The notes under the pieces are model-generated. The model had not been told where the DNA came from. It worked only from the letters and a program-made list of their open reading frames with translations, and did not search any database. Shown piece after piece: positions 7,260-14,238 of a stretch of DNA of 31,973 nt (its first letter is position 1; each line of letters begins with the position of its first letter). The translations under genes were made by a program, and so were the position numbers. Origin of the DNA: Clostridiaceae bacterium (GTDB lineage Bacteria > Bacillota > Clostridia > Oscillospirales > Butyricicoccaceae); the NCBI GenBank assembly GCA_016293155.1, contig JAEDEU010000008.1, forward strand, positions 1 through 31,973, in the 5' to 3' direction.

Positions 7260-9299
7260 ATGGCAGTGATTCACGAATTACAGCCGCATATGGCGGATCT
7301 GATCGCAGCCGGTGAGGTTGTTGAGCGTCCTGCGTCCGTCTGCAAGGAGCTGGTCGAAAACGCGATTGACGCAGGTGCGACCGCCATCACAGTCGAGCTG
7401 GAGCACGGCGGCATCACCTACCTGCGCATCACGGACAACGGCTGCGGCATGAGCGCAGAGGACGCACCGATTGCCTTCCGCCGCCATGCGACTAGCAAAA
7501 TCCGCACGGAGCAGGATCTGGAATGCATCGGCACGCTCGGATTTCGCGGCGAGGCACTCGCGGCGATTTCCGCCGTGTCCCGCGTGGATCTGATGACCAA
7601 GCAGACCGGTGCACTGGAGGGTCTGCACCTGCATCTGGAGGCGGGAAAAATTACGGAAAATGCGCCTGCGGGCTGCCCAGAGGGTACAACCTTCATTATC
7701 CGTGACCTGTTTTACAACACACCGGCACGTATGAAGTTCCTCAAAAAGGACTTTACCGAGGCGAACTATGTGATTGCCGTGGTGGAGCACGCGGCGGAGA
7801 GCCATCCGGAAATCGCGTTCCGCGTCATCAAGGACGGCAAGAATGTGTTCCGAACCTCGGGCGGCAAGCTCAAAAACGCTGTGTTTCATGTATTCGGTCG
7901 GGAGCTTGCGGGCAATCTGATTGAGGTGCCCGCGCTGGAGAGCGAAGGCTATCGCGTCTGGGGCTACATTTCCAAGCCACATGCCGCGCGCAAAAACCGC
8001 ACCTATCAGCACTTTTTTGTCAACGGACGCTTCATCAAGTCCAAGCTGATGCAGGCGGCGCTGGAGGAGGCATACAAAAACAGCATTATCACCGGCAAGT
8101 ATCCGTATTGCTGTCTTTGTCTGACGCTTCCGCTGACCGAGGTGGATGTCAACGTGCATCCGGCAAAAACCGAGGTCAAATTTGCATTTGAAAAGCGTGT
8201 CTTTCATGCGATTTACGCCGCCTGCCGTGCAGTGCTGGCACAGGAGGACAACATTCCGGAGCTGCATGGAAAGCAGGCAGCCGCGCCGAAGCACGAGACC
8301 GTTTCCGAGGCGTCACAGCCGGCTCCCGCCGCGCCGCCCGCTCCGGCGAGACCGCCGCGCACGGTGAGCATTCCCAAGCCGGACGAGCTGGAACCGCTTC
8401 CGCCACTGCGCGGGCGCGTGACAGCGGCACCGAGAAGCGATGTGCTTACCCTGCGCCATCCGGCTCCGGTATACCGGATTGACGAGGAAACACCGGCACT
8501 CCGCCCGCTGCCGCGCAAAAACATCCGTCCGTTCATCGAAGTGGATGCGGAGGACGAGGCGGTGCTGGAGGAACAGACGCTCAAGCCGGAAGCAGTGCTG
8601 GAACAGCCGGAGAGACAAAACGCACAGGAGATATTTGAGGACACACCGCAGGAGGTTATTGCGTTTCCGGAGGCACTGTCTGATGCAGAGCCGGAATCCG
8701 AACCGGAAGCGCCTGTGCCGATGGTGGAGCTGCCGTCCGTCCGGGTGATCGGCTCGTGCTTTGACACCTATCTGATTGCGGAGGATGCGGACGGGCTGCT
8801 GCTCATCGACAAGCACGCCGCGCACGAGCGCATTCTGTTCAACAGGCTGCGCACGCAGGCGGATATCCCCACACAGGTATTGCTTGCGCCGTTGGTCGTG
8901 GATTTGTCCCGCGAGGAGCTCGCCGCTGTGACTGAGGGGCTGGACCGCATCCGCGCGCTCGGATTTGAAATGGAGCTGTTCGGCGACCGCAGCGTGATTG
9001 TGCGTGAGGCGCCGGCGTATCTGGACGTGGGCGATCTGCCTGCAACGATCTCCGAAATGGCGGAAAAGCTGGCAAACCGCCGCGCGCCGCTGCCAGACCG
9101 GTTTGATGATCTGATTCACACGGTCTCGTGCAAGGCGGCAATCAAGGCGGGCAGCCGCACCAGTGCGATGGAAAGTCAGCAGCTGGTCGAACAGGTACTG
9201 AGCGATCCGGAGGTGAACTGCTGCCCGCACGGCAGACCGGTGACCGTCCGGCTGACCAAGTATGAGATTGACAAGCTGTTCAAGCGCGTCAATCAGTGA
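7260..9299 (+). CDS. mutL: DNA mismatch repair protein MutL
   Basis: GHKL-type ATPase that links MutS to strand incision. The N-terminal domain shows ELVENAIDAGA, DNGCGM and GFRGEALAAI. Residues ~336-500 are a Pro/Glu/Ala-rich disordered linker, followed by the C-terminal dimerisation/endonuclease domain. Of the endonuclease motifs, CPHGRP is intact (655-660). The core motif DQHA-x2-E-x4-E reads D517-K-H-A-A-H-E523-R-I-L-F-N528: Gln is replaced by Lys and the second Glu by Asn. The protein probably still binds metal through D517, H519, E523 and C655/H657, but nicking strength is uncertain. The start ATG 7260 has AAGGAGGGCGG upstream. It is 679 residues long, within the usual range for Clostridia. 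Confidence 0.96.
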   Translation: MAVIHELQPHMADLIAAGEVVERPASVCKELVENAIDAGATAITVELEHGGITYLRITDNGCGMSAEDAPIAFRRHATSKIRTEQDLECIGTLGFRGEALAAISAVSRVDLMTKQTGALEGLHLHLEAGKITENAPAGCPEGTTFIIRDLFYNTPARMKFLKKDFTEANYVIAVVEHAAESHPEIAFRVIKDGKNVFRTSGGKLKNAVFHVFGRELAGNLIEVPALESEGYRVWGYISKPHAARKNRTYQHFFVNGRFIKSKLMQAALEEAYKNSIITGKYPYCCLCLTLPLTEVDVNVHPAKTEVKFAFEKRVFHAIYAACRAVLAQEDNIPELHGKQAAAPKHETVSEASQPAPAAPPAPARPPRTVSIPKPDELEPLPPLRGRVTAAPRSDVLTLRHPAPVYRIDEETPALRPLPRKNIRPFIEVDAEDEAVLEEQTLKPEAVLEQPERQNAQEIFEDTPQEVIAFPEALSDAEPESEPEAPVPMVELPSVRVIGSCFDTYLIAEDADGLLLIDKHAAHERILFNRLRTQADIPTQVLLAPLVVDLSREELAAVTEGLDRIRALGFEMELFGDRSVIVREAPAYLDVGDLPATISEMAEKLANRRAPLPDRFDDLIHTVSCKAAIKAGSRTSAMESQQLVEQVLSDPEVNCCPHGRPVTVRLTKYEIDKLFKRVNQ

Positions 9300-9311
9300 G
9301 GAGGGAACTGC

Positions 9312-10253
9312 ATGAAGCAAACACTGATCTGCATTGCAGGACCGACCGCATCCGGCAAAACCGCTCTGTCGGTTGCGCTGGCACAGCAGCTGCACACCGA
9401 AATTATCTCGGCGGATTCCATGCAGCTGTACCGCGGCATGGATATCGGCACGGCAAAGCCGGATGTACGCGAGCGCGGCGGTGTGGTGCACCATATGTTT
9501 GACGTTGCGGAAGCGGGCGAATCGTTTTCGGTTGCACGCTATCAGCAGCTGGCGGATGCCTGCGCGCAGGATATTCTCGCACGCGGAATGGTACCGATTG
9601 TATGCGGCGGCACCGGGCTGTATATGGATGCCCTGATCGACGGCAGCACGTTCTCCGGAGATGAGACCAACACGCAAATTCGGGAAAAATATCAGCAGAT
9701 GGCGGAGGAACAGGGCGTGCACGCAGTGCATGAGTGCCTGCGTGCGGTCGATCCCGAAGCGGCGGAGCGCATTCACGAAAACAATCTCAAGCGTGTGATC
9801 CGTGCGCTCGAGGTGTTTGAGCAGACAGGCATAACGCTGGATGAGCTCAACCGCCGCAATAAGCGCAGGGAACCCAAATATGAAGCGGTGATGATCGGGC
9901 TGTGCCCGTCCACCCGCGAGCTGCTGTATGAGCGCATCAACCGGCGTGTGGATGTCATGCTGGAGCAGGGACTGCTGGAGGAGACCCGGTCACTGCTGGA
10001 GCAGGGGAAAATCACCGGCACGGCGGCGCAGGCAATCGGATATAAGGAGCTTCTGCCGTATTTTGCGGGAGAGGCGACGCTGGAAGCCTGTGTGGAAACG
10101 CTCAAGCAGGCCTCTCGAAACTACGCAAAACGCCAGCTCACATGGCTGAAGCGCAATCCCAATATCGAATGGCTGAACTATGATTCTTCGGAGGAATTTG
10201 AGGAGCTTGTCCGGCGTTCGACAAAAATCATTCGATCTCATGGTGTAGTATAA
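9312..10253 (+). CDS. miaA: tRNA dimethylallyltransferase MiaA
   Basis: Transfers a dimethylallyl group from DMAPP to A37 of tRNAs that read UNN codons; the product is the substrate of MiaB in the same operon. The protein has 313 residues, normal length. The P-loop is GPTASGKT (residues 10-17), followed by the signature DSMQLYRGMDIGTAKP with the catalytic Asp, then the swivel/insert domain and the GTAAQAIGYKE block that contacts the DMAPP and tRNA site. ATG 9312 follows a GAGGAGGGA site and begins 12 bases after mutL. hfq follows 74 bases downstream, the classic miaA-hfq order. Confidence 0.96.
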   Translation: MKQTLICIAGPTASGKTALSVALAQQLHTEIISADSMQLYRGMDIGTAKPDVRERGGVVHHMFDVAEAGESFSVARYQQLADACAQDILARGMVPIVCGGTGLYMDALIDGSTFSGDETNTQIREKYQQMAEEQGVHAVHECLRAVDPEAAERIHENNLKRVIRALEVFEQTGITLDELNRRNKRREPKYEAVMIGLCPSTRELLYERINRRVDVMLEQGLLEETRSLLEQGKITGTAAQAIGYKELLPYFAGEATLEACVETLKQASRNYAKRQLTWLKRNPNIEWLNYDSSEEFEELVRRSTKIIRSHGVV

Positions 10254-10327
10254 AGGAATCACTGATACAGTTGGATGTATCGGGAAATTCCAAAAATTAT
10301 TGTACATCGTGGGAGGTTTGTTTTATA

Positions 10328-10573
10328 ATGAAGTGTGAGATCAATTTACAAGACTCGTTCCTCAACCGGGCACGGCAGGAGCGGGTGCCGGTTACCGTCT
10401 TTCTGACCAATGGCTTCCAGCTGCGCGGACTGATCCGCGGCTTTGATACCTTCGTGCTCATGCTGGACAGCGACGGAAAGCAGCAGATGCTGTACAAGCA
10501 CGCAATTTCTACCATTGCGCCGCAGTATCGCGTGGAGCTTTCTGCCAGAAAGGAGGACGGCCGGACGGGGTAA
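10328..10573 (+). CDS. hfq: RNA chaperone Hfq
   Basis: Sm-like hexameric RNA chaperone, 81 residues, the short form typical of Firmicutes without the long C-terminal tail of proteobacterial Hfq. The Sm1 block spans the QERVPVTVFLTNG and LRGLIRGFDTFVLML segments, and Sm2 is LYKHAISTIAP, which keeps the Y-K-H motif of the uridine-binding proximal face. ATG 10328 is chosen because GGGAGG (10311-10316) is 11 bases upstream and the homologous region begins at this Met; an upstream TTG at 10271 has no fitting site. A small hairpin (GATACA/TGTATC, 10264-10281) and an A/T-rich stretch lie in the 74-base gap after miaA and could affect its own translation, which is speculative. Confidence 0.96.
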   Translation: MKCEINLQDSFLNRARQERVPVTVFLTNGFQLRGLIRGFDTFVLMLDSDGKQQMLYKHAISTIAPQYRVELSARKEDGRTG

Positions 10574-10591
10574 TTATCAGGAGCACCTTGC

Positions 10592-11836
10592 ATGGCAAAA
10601 ACAAAGAAACATCCAATCAGTACATTGCGCGCACTGGCGATTTTTTGTGTCATAACTCTCCTTTATTTTGGCATTCACCTGGTTGCAAATCTGTATAATC
10701 CGGTGGAAACCGTCGCTGCGGCAAAAATTTCGGTCGATGACAGCCTTTCTGTGACCGGATGCTTTATCCGGGACGAGCAGATTGTCAAGATTACCAACGG
10801 AGATACCGTCGAATATTCGGTTTCCAACGGGGACAAGGTGGCGAAGGGCGCAGAGCTTGCCACGGTCTATGAGGATCCGGAGGCACTGGAGACCAGCCGC
10901 ACCCTCAGGGAAATCACAGACACCGTCACGCAGCTGCGTGCCGCCATTCAGAGCAACTCGACTGCGATGGATTCCAGCAAGCTGGACAAGCAGATTATCG
11001 ACTCCATTGCATCGGTTTCCCGCGCGGTGGACAGCGGAAACCTGAGTGAGATTCCGCGTCTCAGCTCCGAGCTGCGCAAAAACGCAGTGCGCCGGGGCTA
11101 TTCCTCCGGCGATACCGAGAAGATGAACGCACAGCTGGAAGAACTGGAAAGTCAGGCCAGTGCGCTGGAATCCAGCGTGATTGGCAAGACCAAACAGATC
11201 AATTCGGAATACTCTGGTTATTTTTGTGAATCGCTGGACGGCTATGAAAATAAATTCAAGGCGAGTGAAATTGATGATCTCACGCTGAGCGATCTCAAGG
11301 CAGAGCCGGAGGAAACCGATTCCGGCGACAGCCCGTTCAGCTCGGTCAAGATTATTCAGGGCAGTGAATGGTATTTTGCCGCCGAGATCAGCGATGAAGA
11401 GGCGGAACGGTTTGAAAATGTTGAAACGGTGAATCTTCGCTTTGCACAGCTGAGTGAGGACGTTCCTGCATCGGTATATCGTGTCTCGGATGATCCGGAT
11501 TCGGATAAAACGCTGCTGGTACTCAAGTCTCTTACCTTCAATGAGGAATTGGTAGGGATGCGCGTTCAGGGGGCGGATATTATCTTTGCCTCCTATACCG
11601 GTCTGAAGGTTCCGAAGGAAGCGGTTCATATGCGCGACAACGGAGACGGCACGTCCACAATGGGCGTTTATGTCATGGTCAACAGCATGACTGCGTTTAA
11701 GAAAATTGAAACGCTCTACGAGGATCAGTCGTTTTATATCGTAAAGATGAATGTAACAGGTGATGATTCGCTTGTTCTGCACGATGACATTGTGGTCAGT
11801 GCAAAGGATCTCGATGAAAAGAAGGTATTCAAATGA
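10592..11836 (+). CDS. HlyD/lipoyl-like single-pass membrane protein
   Basis: A 414-residue protein with a short basic N-terminus and one transmembrane segment at about residues 13-33; the rest should lie outside the cytoplasm. Residues ~50-95 look like the first half of a barrel-sandwich (lipoyl-like) domain, with VSNGDKVAKGAELATVYED matching the turn seen in HlyD-type adaptors. A helical, probably coiled-coil stretch at ~96-210 follows, then a beta-rich C-terminal part containing a second barrel-like region (GLKVPKEAVHMRDNG). HlyD proteins are adaptors for export systems, yet no transporter gene is next to this one. Clostridial genomes often place such a gene just ahead of yggS/sepF, suggesting a cell-envelope or division role. 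Its stop overlaps the yggS start (ATGA, 11833-11836). Specific function unknown. Confidence 0.75.
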   Translation: MAKTKKHPISTLRALAIFCVITLLYFGIHLVANLYNPVETVAAAKISVDDSLSVTGCFIRDEQIVKITNGDTVEYSVSNGDKVAKGAELATVYEDPEALETSRTLREITDTVTQLRAAIQSNSTAMDSSKLDKQIIDSIASVSRAVDSGNLSEIPRLSSELRKNAVRRGYSSGDTEKMNAQLEELESQASALESSVIGKTKQINSEYSGYFCESLDGYENKFKASEIDDLTLSDLKAEPEETDSGDSPFSSVKIIQGSEWYFAAEISDEEAERFENVETVNLRFAQLSEDVPASVYRVSDDPDSDKTLLVLKSLTFNEELVGMRVQGADIIFASYTGLKVPKEAVHMRDNGDGTSTMGVYVMVNSMTAFKKIETLYEDQSFYIVKMNVTGDDSLVLHDDIVVSAKDLDEKKVFK

Positions 11837-12543
11837 CACAGCTTGAAAGACTGGAAATTGAACGGAATGTCGCTGCGGTTCGGGAAAAAATCGCTGCGGC
11901 TGCCATCCGTGCCGGAAAGCAGCCGGAGGATATCATGCTGGTTGCGGCAACCAAGATGAATGATGCGGAGCGGGTTCAGGCAGCGATTCAGGCGGGCATA
12001 GATGTCTGCGGAGAAAACCGCGTACAGGAGCTGCTCGGAAAGTATGAGGAGCACGCCTATGACGGAGCACCGCTGCATTTTATCGGCACGCTGCAGTCCA
12101 ACAAGGTCAAATATCTGATCGGAAAGGTTGATCTGATCCAGTCGGTCAGCTCGGTCAAGCTCGCAAAGATGATAGATAAGGAAGCGCGCAAGGCCGGAAT
12201 CTGCCAAAACATCCTGCTTGAGGTAAATATTGGCAGGGAGGAGGCCAAGCTCGGCATTGATCCGGACGAAATCGAACAAACAATCGGGGAAATTTCCGGA
12301 CTGGATGCGATTCGTGTCTGCGGATTGATGGCAATCCCGCCGAAACCATCGGAAAATCAAGAAAGTACGTATTATTTTGAAAGAATGTGGAATCTGTTTA
12401 TTGACATCTCGGACAAAAAATACGATAATGTTTCTATGAATTATTTGTCGATGGGAATGAGCGCGGACTTTGAGCAGGCAATCGCCTGCGGAGCAAATAT
12501 TGTGCGCCTTGGCACGGTTATTTTCGGCGCGCGTCATTATTAA
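11833..12543 (+). CDS. yggS: YggS/YlmE family pyridoxal-phosphate homeostasis protein
   Basis: Single-domain fold-type III PLP-binding protein, 236 residues, thought to buffer or deliver PLP rather than catalyse a reaction. The PLP lysine is K41 in LVAATKMND. The family blocks HFIGTLQSNKVKYL (Lys/Asn near the cofactor) and SMGMSADFEQAIACGANIVRLG (phosphate-binding loop at the C-terminus) are intact. It is translationally coupled to the HlyD-like gene through a 4-base overlap. Its location directly before sepF is the conserved ylmE-sepF order of Firmicutes. Confidence 0.93.
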   Translation: MTQLERLEIERNVAAVREKIAAAAIRAGKQPEDIMLVAATKMNDAERVQAAIQAGIDVCGENRVQELLGKYEEHAYDGAPLHFIGTLQSNKVKYLIGKVDLIQSVSSVKLAKMIDKEARKAGICQNILLEVNIGREEAKLGIDPDEIEQTIGEISGLDAIRVCGLMAIPPKPSENQESTYYFERMWNLFIDISDKKYDNVSMNYLSMGMSADFEQAIACGANIVRLGTVIFGARHY

Positions 12544-12584
12544 AGACGATATCGTACTACTTGGATTTCAGGAGGACAAACAGA

Positions 12585-13076
12585 ATGGGACTTATGAATG
12601 ATTTTAAGCGTTGGGTCAGCGGTGAGACCGACGAGGATATGCAGGACGAGTACGAGTACGCAGAGGAGCAGTACGAGGAGGCACCGGCAGCACCGGAGGC
12701 TCCGGCTTATACTGCGCCGGCTGCTGCTCCGGCGGCAGCACCGTCTGCGCGGGCGCCACGTGCGTCCGGCAACCGCGAAATTACCGTGAATGCGACCACC
12801 AGCCTGAAGGTCGTCATCGTAAAGGCGGAGCAGTTCAGCGCGGTAGCCGATATTGCAGATGAGCTCAAGAGCAAGAATACGGTTGTGCTCAATCTGGAGA
12901 CAACCGAGCGGGAAACCGCAAAGCGTATGCTGGACTTCCTGAGCGGTGTTACCTATGCGGTTGAGGGCAAGATCAAGCGCGTTGCAAAGAATACGTATCT
13001 GATTACTCCGTATGATGTCAACATTGTCGGTGACGATCTAATCAGCGAGCTGGAAAACAGCGGCATCACGCTGTAA
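12585..13076 (+). CDS. sepF: Cell division protein SepF
   Basis: FtsZ-binding protein that bundles FtsZ and ties the ring to the membrane. The protein has 163 residues: an N-terminal amphipathic helix (MGLMNDFKRWV) that would bind the membrane, an acidic and then Ala/Pro-rich linker (~20-65), and the conserved globular domain (~70-160) with VVIVKAEQF, NLETTERETAKRMLDFLSG and the ending YLITPYDVNI. ATG 12585 is selected by GGAGG at 12571-12575 and by family homology. A 10-base perfect palindrome, ACGATATCGT, lies at 12546-12555 in the gap after yggS. Confidence 0.93.
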   Translation: MGLMNDFKRWVSGETDEDMQDEYEYAEEQYEEAPAAPEAPAYTAPAAAPAAAPSARAPRASGNREITVNATTSLKVVIVKAEQFSAVADIADELKSKNTVVLNLETTERETAKRMLDFLSGVTYAVEGKIKRVAKNTYLITPYDVNIVGDDLISELENSGITL

Positions 13077-13107
13077 TGGCTTTGCGGGTTAGGAGGTCGT
13101 GCACGGT

Positions 13108-13371
13108 ATGATGATCGTTGTGTCCTTTGTCGTAGCGATTCTCAATATTTTAGAGCTGCTGCTGGTAGTTCGCTGTCTGATGTCATGGTTTCCGCAGGTG
13201 CAGGCGAGCAGTATTTATGATTTCATTTATACGCTGACTGAGCCGATGCTCGCCCCGATCCGCTCTTTTTTAATGCGTTTTAGCGCACTGCGGACCATGC
13301 CGATCGATTTTTCCGTTCTGATTGCCTTTATGATATTAGTTTTGGTTAGATCCATGCTCTATTCGTTCTAA
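13108..13371 (+). CDS. YggT/YlmG family membrane protein
   Basis: A small integral membrane protein (87 residues from ATG 13108) with two hydrophobic helices (about residues 2-22 and 62-82) joined by a loop containing RCLMSWFP and the conserved DPxLxPxR-like block, here EPMLAPIRSFL. The family is linked to cell division and envelope function in Firmicutes, but its molecular activity is not known. AGGAGG at 13091-13096 is 11 bases from ATG 13108 and only 2 from the GTG at 13099, so ATG is preferred. It lies 31 bases after sepF and is the last gene before a terminator. Confidence 0.87.
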   Translation: MMIVVSFVVAILNILELLLVVRCLMSWFPQVQASSIYDFIYTLTEPMLAPIRSFLMRFSALRTMPIDFSVLIAFMILVLVRSMLYSF

Positions 13372-13398
13372 ATTGTGCTTCATGAGGAAAGTTCTGGC

Positions 13399-13421
13399 GG
13401 TCGGGTCTGCCCGGCCTTTTT
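13399..13421 (+). terminator. Intrinsic terminator after yggT
   Basis: GGTCGGG (13399-13405), loop TCTG, CCCGGCC (13410-13416) with one T-G pair, followed by five T (13417-13421). It ends the HlyD-like-yggS-sepF-yggT group before divIVA. Confidence 0.7.
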
Positions 13422-13471
13422 CCAGTGTCAGTCAGTGGGATGCGTCCCGTGGATGAGAAAGGCAGAGAACC

Positions 13472-14107
13472 ATGCTGAGCATAGAGGAAATTCAATCGGC
13501 AGAATTTGAAAAGGCCGTTTTTGGCGGCTATGACTGCAAATCCGTCGATTATTTTTTGGAAGATGTATTAGAAAGCTATGCCGCACTGCTCAAGCAGGCT
13601 GCGGAAGCAAAAAGTGCTCTCCAGGCGGCAAACGCCAAGCTGGAGGAATATCGTGCGATGGAAGCCAGCATCCGGCAGGCGCTGATCACCGCACAGAGCG
13701 CCTCGGTCGAGCTAGTCGATAAGGCGCAGAAGCAGGCCGCCGAGATTTTATCGGGTGCACGTGCGCAGGCAGACGATCTTTTGGAACATGCCCGCCGCGA
13801 GAATCAGGCCGTGCTGGAACAATATCAGAGCTGTATTGCGCAGGAGGAGGCGCGCCTCAAGCAGGCACGCGATACCTGTGCAGTATTTCTGACCAATATT
13901 ACCGCGTGCTTTAAGGGTGAGATTGATAAAATGGATCTGCTTGCCGCCGCAGTCGGAACCTATGAGCAGACTGCACCTGCGCAGACGCCGCATCCGGAGG
14001 AGCCGGATGTGCTGGATCTGGTGCAGGCCGCCCGCCCAAGTGCAGTGGCCGCTCCCCGAGCCTATCGGCCGGAGGAGGAAGGCACCGCGGTTTATGGAAA
14101 TCCATAA
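13472..14107 (+). CDS. divIVA: DivIVA domain protein
   Basis: A coiled-coil protein of 211 residues that in Firmicutes senses negative membrane curvature and organises poles and septa. The N-terminal DivIVA signature is clear: FEKAVFGGYDCKSVDYFLED at residues ~12-31. A long Ala/Glu/Gln-rich coiled coil follows (~35-145), then a Pro-rich tail. The start ATG 13472 has a GAAAGG site. It follows yggT with only a terminator between, whereas many Firmicutes have ylmH here. It could be one of several DivIVA paralogs (for example GpsB-like), but its length and its place next to ileS favour DivIVA itself. Confidence 0.88.
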   Translation: MLSIEEIQSAEFEKAVFGGYDCKSVDYFLEDVLESYAALLKQAAEAKSALQAANAKLEEYRAMEASIRQALITAQSASVELVDKAQKQAAEILSGARAQADDLLEHARRENQAVLEQYQSCIAQEEARLKQARDTCAVFLTNITACFKGEIDKMDLLAAAVGTYEQTAPAQTPHPEEPDVLDLVQAARPSAVAAPRAYRPEEEGTAVYGNP

Positions 14108-14118
14108 CTTGCTGATTC

Positions 14119-14138
14119 AAAACAGAGTGTTCTGTTTT
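14119..14138. terminator. A/T-rich inverted repeat after divIVA, possible weak terminator
   Basis: AAAACAGA (14119-14126), loop GTGT, TCTGTTTT (14131-14138): a perfect 8-bp stem whose own 3' arm supplies the T-run. It lies 11 bases after the divIVA stop. The low G+C content makes termination efficiency doubtful. Confidence 0.5.
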
Positions 14139-14148
14139 ATCAATAATT

Positions 14149-14202
14149 CTGCCGTTTTCGGCAGTTGCGGGGCTGTGCGCTCCGCAGGCGGGGATATCCG
14201 CC
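14149..14202 (+). promoter_or_regulatory. Three consecutive small hairpins in the ileS leader; no T-box
   Basis: CTGCCG-TTTT-CGGCAG (14149-14164), GCGG(G)...(T)CCGC (14167-14185) and GGCGG-GGATAT-CCGCC (14187-14202) follow each other directly ahead of ileS. Many Firmicutes regulate ileS through a T-box riboswitch, but the 131-base gap is too short for one and I find no T-box core or terminator/antiterminator pair. No T-run follows the hairpins. Their role is unknown. Confidence 0.45.
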
Positions 14203-14238
14203 AAATGTTTCTCAAAAAAGAAAGGAAGGTACGGTGCA

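Noticed and set aside
8313..9776. 487-codon minus-strand frame across mutL and miaA
   Set aside because: It spans two intact sense genes and their junction, with Arg/His/Leu-rich low-information sequence typical of antisense shadow frames.
14108..14238. T-box riboswitch upstream of ileS
   Set aside because: The gap is too short and no T-box core sequence or competing terminator/antiterminator was found.
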